Shown: positions 55,665-64,000 of the stretch, piece after piece
How the letters are laid out: each line of letters opens with the position of its first letter
Position numbering within the stretch: position 1 is the first letter of the stretch
From: Heterotrichella gracilis
Lineage: Eukaryota > Sar > Xanthophyceae > Tribonematales > Xanthonemataceae
NCBI GenBank assembly: GCA_032358255.1
Contig: JAULBX010000003.1
Location: forward strand, 310,001 to 374,000
Reading direction: 5' to 3'
DNA length: 64,000 bases
Notes under the pieces: generated by a model
Database searches by the model: none
Seen by the model: the letters and a program-made list of their open reading frames with translations, nothing else
Told to the model about the DNA's origin: nothing
Translations under genes and position numbers: made by a program

Positions 55665-57399
55665 CTGCAGCAACAACAGCGCTCGAGCTTGAGGAGATTA
55701 ATAAGGAAAGGTTGTTCACGAACAAGGCCCATTCCCAGCGACGGCACTATGCTATACACAGCTGCTGCTGGAGCCATGCTTCAGGGGTTAGGGTTCAAAG
55801 TGTCCATTGCCTAGCCCAGGCTTTATTTGTGTGACTCGGGGTACATGTGCTCCTGGCAAGGGGATGTAACAAAACTCGCAGTAGCAAGAGTTGTTGAGGG
55901 TCTAGATTCTTTTAGGGTTTAGGCGTGCAACAGCCTGGAGGTGGCAAGTGCCACCTGTGGTGGGGCCTGATCAGCTATTGATCTCAGTACGGTAAACACA
56001 TGAAGTGCATGAACGATCTTCATAAACTTTGAAGTGTTGCAAATCATACTCAGAAGGTAGCATACCCTCCATACTTTGACAGAGAAAGGCAACAGACAGG
56101 GGTGTGCAAAGCAACTTCTCCGCAAAGAACTTGTCCTGTTTCAACATCCCCTCCTGGGTTGACCCGGAACACCATACAGGATACCAAAAAAAATTCTACT
56201 GCTATCGTGTCCAACGTTGACAGACAAAGAGACGCTGGAACCCGTAACCGTTTGCAGTTACAAAATGCATGCATGCAAGTGCGGCAATGCATGCATCGAC
56301 CACTAACCCTGGAGACCTTCCGGCTTTGGCCCTGGAGCTCACCTGACGTTACCCAGTCCCTCCAAATCGTAATAAGGTGTGCCCATTTGGCAACCTCTCA
56401 AGTTGAGAGTCTTAACCAAGTTTGCATGCAGTCATGGTGTGTAAAAACTGTACAAGTACGTACAAGCTCACGCCATGCTAGCGCCGGCTTGACAAGGATA
56501 AGTCCCGGCTCGTGTAGGTTGCAGGTTACTCTGGGGCGGCAGGGTTATATATAAGAAGTATGCGCCGCGACGTGCGCCGAAATATGTTTGCAAGAGTTGA
56601 TTGACTCGGACCAAGGCAGGTGTGCGGGCGACAACTCTTACTATGCGAACCGTGCGTGATTAGACCTAATCAAACGGGTATTGTGCACCTTGCACAAAGA
56701 CTAGGCCTTCATCAGGCTGGCACTTTATTGGGTAGCCAGCTTCCCTGATGTATCACCGCACTACTGGCCAGAAAGAAAAAGAAGATAGGGGAAGCAAAAA
56801 GGCAGAGTAAGGGCACAGGCCAAGCAGATGTTGCTATGCTGACTGCACTGACTTTTATCGCCACGCTTATCCCTGAAGTGTAACTTGCTGGGACCAGTGC
56901 AGGCTCTCGCTGTGTGTACACCAGAAGCCTTGTGGCTTCTTTGCAGCATGCACAGTGCCCTTGCCAACCACCAGTAGTGTAGAATTTAATTGAATTTTGG
57001 CAACCAACTCTGGCCACCGAGTAAACCACTTCGAGCTGCAATTCCTAAACCCCAAGTCACAATAAAGCACTCAGCATCAAGCACCCAGTTGCACCACCAC
57101 AGCTGCAAGTGGTTCCTCACCCTGAAAGCCCTAGTGAGCCAAATTCCGGCATGTAATCTCCTGCGCCGCCTACCCCGCCTGTGTCTGGCAACAGTGCTAG
57201 CTGAAGCAGCTGCAAGCTGCTTTAAAAATCCCACTTCGCTGCTCCTTTCGAGGACATCATGACGCCAGAGCATACCCCCCAGACAAGTGGGTGGTGACGC
57301 AACTGGATGCCCCCATACCCATCCGCCATCACAGCGACAGGCCAAACCTCCCATTGGCTGATGGGTGCTGACGGCACTGCCCCCTCCACCTCCTCTTTA
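55665..57399. other. Region between the unrecognised gene and TML
   Basis: It probably contains the missing 5' exon(s) and promoter of the minus-strand unrecognised gene and the 3' UTR of TML. A minus frame starting near 56175 (MVFRVNPGGDVETGQ) ends without a donor in the needed phase. A GCATGCATGCA tract lies at 56266-56276. Nothing else is supported. Confidence 0.4.
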
Positions 57400-60300
57400 T
57401 CACGGCGACAGCGTGACCTCCCCATACCACCCACTCCCCGCCATCAGCAGCTCCCCCCCCGACCCCCCCGCCTCGAGGGCGCACCCTGACAGGGTCCCCA
57501 CCCCACCCCCCAAAAAGGTCACGCGCGCAACCGCCCCTGCCACCACCCCCGCCTCCATGGGCCCTGCAGCACCAAACTGCGCCCTGGCTGTGCCTGTGGC
57601 CCCTGTGGGGAGGTCCCCCAAATTGAACCTCAGGCGGCGCTGGCGGGCTGCCCACTCGGCCTTGGGGGCTGCCTGTGGGAGGTTGGTGGGGAGGGGTGAG
57701 GGAGATATGCAGCGGTAGGTTGGTTGCATGTGTGGGGGAGGGGTCCAGGGCGACGTGTCACATGGAGCAGGTTTGGCAAATGGTATTCAGGAGGAGGGTG
57801 CACGACATGGTGGGTTCATCCCACTGACGGCGCACTGGATATTAGTGGGGTGGCAGTGGGGAAAGGGGGTTGCATAGCTGGTGGACGGGATTAGCATGAT
57901 GGCTACCAGCCACAAGGCATTCTTAGATGGAAATATACTTCCTATAAAGATTTCCTCTCCCCCAACCCCACACATGGGCACTACCCTCCCTGCCAGGGGC
58001 ACACTAACATAACTAACACACTATTACCTAGCATATTAATGTACCCCTGTAGTACATTAGTTTAGTAAATTAGTTTAGTACATTAATGTACCCCTGTCCC
58101 CGCCCAACCCCCACCCCACACACATGCACCACCCTCCCCTATTCCTCACCTTGACAATCTCCCCCATGTCAAGCGGCAGGTCCACATCGATGGCCACCTG
58201 GCGCAGGCCCCCACGCACCCCACCCCCCACCGCCCACCCCACAGCCACCAGTGCCTGGGTGGAGGTGGAATTCAGCTGGACGGTGAGGCGCAGCACCAGG
58301 GGAGGGGGGATCGCCACAGCGGGCAACCTGTGGGCGGGATGGGGATGGGGGTGAGTGTATTACATAAGCACATGCATTCAAGCAGAACAGCCTGATTACG
58401 ATTCACGGTAAACAACAAATTTGGACCTGGCCATTTGCAATCTTGAGCTTCAAAGCGCGCAACGTTTCTGACGATGGGCTGAGTCTTGCCTTGCCCCATG
58501 AGTAGAATGTCTGACTGCTAATTTTGCTAACGCGGGAATGCTTGTAAGCAAGACATTTACGCAACTAACAAGTTGTCAATCTCGTACCCTCCACCTTTTG
58601 TGCCCTACCTGTGTGTGAGGAAGGCCATGCCGTAGCCGGATTGCCCCGCAAACCCCACTGGACCACCTTAAACCCTAATCGGTACCCACCTGTATGTGAG
58701 GAAAGGCTTGTCTTGGGGCATGCCGTAGCCCGACTGCGCACCAAACAGTCCTGCGGTGTGGGTAGCGGATGCCGCCGCCCGGTTGAGTCGGGCCACCCTG
58801 AGCACAGCCTTGGACAGATGGGACACGCCGCCATGCAGCCTGTGGGGAAAGGGTGGGTGAGTGGGGAGGGTGGGTGTGTGGTGCGGTGGGGTTGCGCCGG
58901 TGGGATGCGATGCACGCGGGTGTGTGGGTGGTTGGGTTTTGGTGTGCAATGGGAACGCGTGTTGTGTAAGGGTGAGGGGGGCACATACGTGTGCGCTGTG
59001 TTTGGCCGTAGCTGTGCGTACAGTCCACTAGGGTACCACCTAAACCCTAAAATCACCCCAGCCCGCGCACCTGAACACCGCCGGCTGCTTGACAGCTCCC
59101 ACCCCCACCCGCTTGACCACCCTCCCGTCCGTGCCGGCGCGCACTAACACGTCCCCCTTGAACTCCCCCCGCCACACCTCCACCAGCTGGAGCGCATGGT
59201 GGGGCTCCACGTACTGGATGACGGGGGGTGCCGGCTGGGGGGGTGGTGGGCGGCCGTACATCCCCGGCTGGGCGTACTGCGGTGGGTATTGTTGTTGCGC
59301 GTATTGTGGGGGGTACAGTTGCTGCTGCTGGGGAGGATATTGGGGCTGGGAAATGGGGTTTCCAAAGGGGTCGAAGGCTGGTGCTGCGGTGAGTGGGGCG
59401 CCCAGGGGCGCAAATGGGTCGGCCTCCGCGGGAGCAAAGGGGTCTGCAGATGCGGGCCCAGATGCCACGGGCAGGGCCTCCAGGGGGGCCAAATCTGCAA
59501 AGGGGTCCAGGGGGGCGGGGGGTGGTGGGGGTGCTGCTGGGGCGGGAGCAGGGGCGGGGACGCCGGCGAAGGGGTCGGAGGTGACTGCAGGAGGGGTGGG
59601 TGGTGGGGGGTGAGTGGTGTGTGGGTGGTGGGGGTGGCTGCACGAGGCATGGAGGAGGAGAACCCACCATGCAGGTGGTGGTGGGGGGTATTAATGGGGT
59701 GTTGCATGTTGCAAGAGGGGAGGAGGATACCCCTCATAGTCCAACAAATTACCCTAGAGGGCAGATGCAGGACCCCAGGGTGCACGAGGCCCAGGCGCCT
59801 AAACCTACCCACACGCCACGCCAAGCAGCACAAATCCCGCAACCACTACCGACACCAATCCCCAGCAGGACACCCTCCCACACCCCCCATGTGCCATGCC
59901 GCTATTCCCCACAAGGCACAACCCACAAGCCCCCAAACACACCCTCACCTGCAGGCGCAGCAGCCACTGCGGCCGCCCCCCCCAGCCCAGCCAGTAGAGA
60001 CACATCCACTGCCCCCATCGCTCCCGAACCCCCTGCCTGCGGCTGCGCCTCCAAGGGGGCAACTCCCATGCCAAACACCTCAGCGGGGAGGACAACCTGC
60101 TCCACGGTCAGCAGCTCCGGCTCCTCCTCAACATCCCTACACAAAAGTTTTGACTAGGGTTTAGATTTCCTCCACATCCCAACACAGGAGTTCTAAGGGT
60201 TCCTGCCCGCCAGAGGGAAATGGTCAGTGTGACGGACAGCAGTACATGACGTGCGACCACTATCATCATGCCACCTCTCCTTCAACCCTTTCACCACCAC

Positions 60301-63040
60301 CCCTTCACGTATCCCTGTCCATCTTTCACCCACCAGCGCTTGCTCGTGCCCGGTGTGCCTGTATCCGTTGCCAAAATCCCATGTCCAAACCCTAAACATA
60401 GAAACCCAAAACCCAACCGACCAACCAATTGAGATCAGTGGTGGTTGGCACACTTGCGTCTGTCACTCACACCCCAACCCTAAACCCAAACCCTAAACCC
60501 CACCCACCTGAGCTTGGGCGTGCCCGGCGTGCTCGTGTCAGTGACCGGGGTGACACTCCCAGAGTCCCCCTTGCTTTGCTTCTTGCTCCCCTTGGACTTG
60601 AGGGCCAGGCCAAGCATTGTGGACATGTCCTGCAGGAAAAAAAAGACCACATTATAAATCAAACATAATTTCCAACTACACAACGTTTTGCAGATAACAA
60701 ATGACCACATCATGACTAACTACATGGTTTCCAATTAGACGCACGTTGCCACTTGAGGAACGAAGCGCACTCCATCAATGCGGCCAGATTAGGTTGGATG
60801 ATGACATGCATTTGCAGCAATGCGGCCAGATTTAGATGGTCAGTGCCCGCTATCCAGCGGTGCTAGCAGACACCATGGCTGGAAGGCAGACTCTGACCAA
60901 CTCAATCTGGCCGCAGTGCTGCAAATGCATGTTATCATCCAACCTAATCTGCCTACATTGCTGCAAATGCATGTCATCATCCCACCTTGATTTGGGTGGG
61001 ATCAATAAGTGGTTCAAACAGTGCCAGGAAAGAGCTGCGGGGCGCCGCATGTGCAAGGCCAACTGCTAATCTGGCTGTATTGCTGAAATACATGTAACAA
61101 CTAACTGAATACTTTTTGGCTGCACCACTGGATGGCATGTAATCATCCAACCTAATCTGCCTACATTGCTGCAACACATGCAGTCATGCGGCCAGTCACC
61201 CACCCACTCAGCTAGGAGCAGCGAAGTACCGAATTGCTGGCAGGGCTGTACTGCTGAAACGCATGACATGTGCGACAACAGGGATGCGAGCGAGTATAAT
61301 AGGTCTTAATCCATTGTGAAACACCATGCGTGGATGCAAACAATCCACATGAGATATGGGCTATGCAGATGATTGCATAGCCACGTTCATGTGGTTGGGC
61401 GATGCAATACGCCCAACCACTGTACTTATTTGAATTCCAGTAATCCAATAATCCATTGAATTTGCAAGAAATTTTCAACTAGCAGCCCCACCTGGGAGGA
61501 GCGTGTGGCCGCATCGCTCGCCAGCCCACTGGCTGTGCTCAGGGTGCCGCTCACTCCAGCGCTCACCAGGCTGTTTGCGGTGCTGTACACCTGGGGAAAG
61601 CGGGGGAAAGGTGTGGGTGGGTGGCGGGCCTGCCATGGGGCATGCACTACTGGCTGCAGCCTTGGTTGGGCTTGCAGTGCAGCGGCAGGCATGGCACACA
61701 TGACGTGCATTGATGAGAAGCCCGCTGCAGCGCCATACAACCATGGACAACTCCAGAACGGAAATATTCCCCATCCCTGGGAGGCATGCACAAGCGGCGC
61801 ACGCCTAGTGTTTAAAGGAAAACGCGAACCACTACCATTCCCCCTTCACGCCCCCCCTCAGCAACCCCCAAAACCCTGAACCCAGCGCGCATACCTGGCC
61901 ATAGAACTTGAGCACTTTCTCCGGCGTGACGTCCACCCCCTTGCTCATGCTGACCAGCACCCGGGACATGGTCTCCACCAGGCGCAGGCACAGGAAAGCG
62001 TTCATCACCCGCGGGGCCACCACCATCACGTACACAGCGCGCACAAGCTTGTAGATGACCATGTGCCTGCGCCAAAGTAGCAACACACAGAATTTATTAC
62101 AACACAGAAGAAACCACAAGTGTCACAGAAATTGCACAAAAAATACAATAACAAAATAACAACAACTGCAGAATGTTTTCCTAGTATTTGTGGGCATGTT
62201 GTTCAAGGGTGTCAAAAGTGATGCAAGCGGAGGGTCTGGTAGGTGGTTGTGAGGGTGGCTGTGCCGATGCGGCGGTGCACTTCCCCGTGCATCTCGGGCA
62301 CTGTCCATGGTTCACCAGCCAGGAGGTGCTAAACCCTAAACCCGCCTACCTTCCATGGTTGACCACGATCTGGCCCGAGCCAAACCCTGGCGCGTTGTCA
62401 CCGCTCCTGCAAAGCAGAGTAAGACGTCGGAAACCAAAAAGGGCCACGTGGGCCACTCACATTAGGCAAGCAGTGCAGTGTTGCGCGTTGCTGGTGCCAC
62501 TTTGATGCATGGCCCTGGAGGGTGCACCCAACACCGTGTAGCCAACGCAATGCACCCTGTTTTTCACGAGCCGCTGTCAGGTGCTAGCCCCACACAGACA
62601 AGGTGCATGGGGAGCATGCCAGGGCCTTGGGTTTGTGGGTAGTTGTGGTATGTCAAAAGGCCTCACCCGTCGAGGTCTCCCTGCCCGTTGGCAGCGATGT
62701 AGGTTGCCAGCGCGTCCCCTGCCTCCTCTGATGCTTGCCTGGCGGTGGCAAAGTCAATGCCATGGCTGCAGAAACCAAAACCACACGCTGAGTTCCAGAA
62801 GATGCAGTACAACACCATCCCATGAGTACCCTCAAGCTATTGGCAAGGACATTGAGGATAGGTTGGAACCTCTCAGACCCTCCAGCTGCCTAAATGAAAT
62901 CCACCAATATGTTTTCCCAGCACAGTGCAACGGAGATAGGGGATGTGATATCACTGCATGCATCTGAGCTCGTACCTCTGAACCAATAGGTTGGTACCCG
63001 TCCTTGCTTGCAGCACCAGGGCTAGCTGAGAGCACGCCAT
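57400..63040 (-). CDS. TML, muniscin-like subunit of the TSET/TPLATE complex
   Basis: Eleven exons in phase: 62976-63040, 62667-62765, 62350-62406, 61895-62066, 61492-61590, 60508-60629, 59949-60136, 59071-59584, 58690-58839, 58150-58327, 57400-57672; 638 residues. The N-terminus (MACSQLALVLQ) and the blocks GQIVVNHGRHMVIYKLVRAVYV and SKGVDVTPEK match plant TML. A Pro/Gln-rich linker (about 268-390) carries five DPF motifs of the kind that bind AP-2 appendages and other adaptor partners. The C-terminal third is a beta-rich mu-homology-like domain. TML is part of the plant TPLATE complex acting in clathrin-mediated endocytosis at the plasma membrane. Start choice is fixed by homology and phase. 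Five DPFs in one linker are conspicuous. Confidence 0.86.
58600..58655 (-). repeat. Copy of a TML exon end
   Basis: TACCTGTGTGTGAGGAA and GGCATGCCGTAGCC-GA cores repeat the donor end of exon 58690-58839, about 80 bases downstream in gene sense. Between them lies CCTTAAACCCTAATC. Confidence 0.8.
60765..61200. repeat. Mixed direct and inverted repeats in a TML intron
   Basis: A unit of about 35 bases (core CATCCAACCTAATCTGCC then TTGCTGCAAATGCATG) occurs at about 60930, 60955 and 61140, with inverted versions near 60782-60830. The interval also contains a copy of the dispersed repeat of about 80 bases. Confidence 0.65.
61017..61094. repeat. Dispersed repeat of about 80 bases (copy)
   Basis: It shares the core TGCAAGG-C-ACTGCTAATCTGGCTGTATTGCTG-AA-CATG with copies near 90-184, 5281-5356, 8911-8956 and 61231-61275. 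The copies lie in introns or spacers of unrelated genes. Confidence 0.7.
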
Positions 63041-63830
63041 CCTTGCAGAAATATGAGAAGATCCCTGCTTGCACCAACTAATCAACAGCCCTGTTCGAAG
63101 ACATAGGCTGCGCTACCGGCTGGTGTAGTGCATGTCTGGATGCATGCTGCACGGTGGTGGTGGTTGATCTTTGCGGAAAGGGTTGCTTAAACTTCGCAGA
63201 AAGAAGCAGACTGTTTCGATCCGTGCAGCAGTGGGTCACCCGTTGTCTTGCGTTTGCCCCTGTCTCTTGTCGCCAAGAAAGCATATCAGGGCGTTTGGGG
63301 TCATTCCAAAATGGCACAGCCAAATGGGTCGAGTGATATTGAACTGAAAACGAGGTGATGGCCATTGCATGCAAGGACACCACACTGCTAAAGGTTAACG
63401 TGGGTTGTCTTCAATCCAGTTTGTCCTTCACTCGTTGCTATTTTCTGTGCTTGTCGAGTTGTTGGTGAGACCGTTCAAGCAGCATCAGTGGTGCATGCAT
63501 ATCATGACTGCATGGTTCAACCGAAGACCCGTCTGTTACTGTGCACGCACCAGCACAGAGGCTAGTGTAGAGGGAAAGAGGGAGGTGGTTTATTTATTTT
63601 CTCACTGTTCACCCGAGTAGTAAGCACTGCTGTGCACGGGGACTGGTCTTCCAACCTCAACGTGATTTGAAACACACCCTAGACTCCAGTCTGGCTTGAT
63701 CTGGTACAGCAGCAGCAGCAGCAGTGTACAAGGTGCAACAGCGACGCTATCCAAGCAGTAGACGATGCCGTCAGCAGTGAGTTAGCTCAAGAGGCCAGCG
63801 ATCGCTCCTGTGGGCCCTCGGCATCACCAG
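63041..63830. other. Divergent spacer, TML / probable COG5
   Basis: A region of about 790 bases between two head-to-head genes that act in membrane traffic, expected to hold both promoters. A (CAG)n run of about six units lies at 63705-63724. No defined element. Confidence 0.45.
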
Positions 63831-64000
63831 ATGGGGCGAGGCGGGTCCACCGACGACGCTGCAAGGGCAGGCAGCGCCAACCTCGCAGCAGACCCCCAGT
63901 TCGCTCCCTTCGCCGCCGAAGACTTCGACGCAGCCAGCTTCGCAGGCAGCGCCCTGGTGGGTACCATAGCCTCGGCACAGGACCAAATAGAGCAGCTGAA
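63831..64000 (+). CDS. Probable COG5, N-terminus only (runs off window)
   Basis: From the ATG at 63831 the frame is open to the window edge, giving 56 residues. The segment QFAPFAAEDFDAASFAGSAL followed by AQDQIEQL resembles the start of the conserved oligomeric Golgi complex subunit 5, where a short FL(S/T)EDFD motif precedes a Ser/Ala stretch and a heptad helix. COG5 belongs to lobe B of the COG tether for retrograde vesicles at the Golgi. The visible part is short, so another coiled-coil tether subunit cannot be excluded. Confidence 0.55.
   Translation, partial: MGRGGSTDDAARAGSANLAADPQFAPFAAEDFDAASFAGSALVGTIASAQDQIEQL

Noticed and set aside
1-64000. Subtelomeric location suggested by the many CCCTAAA runs
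   Set aside because: The runs are short, occur in both orientations, and lie mostly inside introns of ordinary housekeeping genes rather than in one terminal array.
1-64000. CRISPR arrays, prokaryotic defence islands, LTR or other virus-like elements
   Set aside because: No regular spacer array, reverse transcriptase, integrase, capsid or long terminal repeats were seen. The gene content is ordinary nuclear algal.

Overview
The window is nuclear DNA of a green plant-lineage alga, most likely a chlorophyte. It encodes photosystem I subunit PsaG, a plant-type TSET/TPLATE subunit (TML) and other eukaryotic proteins. Nearly every gene is split by many GT-AG introns (a few look GC-AG), and short runs of the plant/algal telomere heptamer CCCTAAA/TTTAGGG are scattered through introns and spacers. 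I saw no rRNA, tRNA, CRISPR array, prokaryotic operon or recognisable autonomous transposon. All exon borders were assigned by eye from splice motifs, frame continuity and family conservation. No transcript or database evidence was available.

Layout from left to right: a two-bromodomain protein (-, 387-7245); RsgA circularly permuted GTPase (+, 7830-12403); an HMG-box-like protein with a lysine/glutamate repeat tail (-, 13406-15463); an Asp-box/BNR beta-propeller protein (-, 17213-19229); an EMB8/ABHD1-3-type alpha/beta hydrolase (+, 20525-23745); PsaG (+, 24900-26123); an unrecognised four-helix membrane protein (-, 28045-31667); two divergent F-box/LRR paralogues with damaged F-box exons but intact LRR exons (-, 33393-35813 and +, 36653-38950); NADPH-cytochrome P450 reductase (-, 41433-46080); CCDC47, a PAT-complex ER translocon factor (+, 47437-51327); an unrecognised soluble protein (-, 53528-55664, 5' end unresolved); TML muniscin-like TSET subunit (-, 57400-63040); and the first exon of a probable COG5 (+, 63831 to the window end).

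The genes do not form one pathway. Several share divergent intergenic regions: the bromodomain gene with RsgA, the BNR gene with the hydrolase, the two F-box copies, the reductase with CCDC47 (both ER-membrane proteins), and TML with COG5 (both vesicle-traffic proteins).

The most unusual feature is architectural. In eight of the genes, introns hold one to four diverged partial copies of the neighbouring exon edge, often including the splice site. They are arranged in tandem and usually separated by telomere-like CCCTAAA repeats. Other points are a 132-base foldback, a perfect 30-base inverted repeat bracketing one exon, a dispersed SINE-sized repeat family, and TAA stops in the F-box genes that all fall where the sister copy has glutamine.
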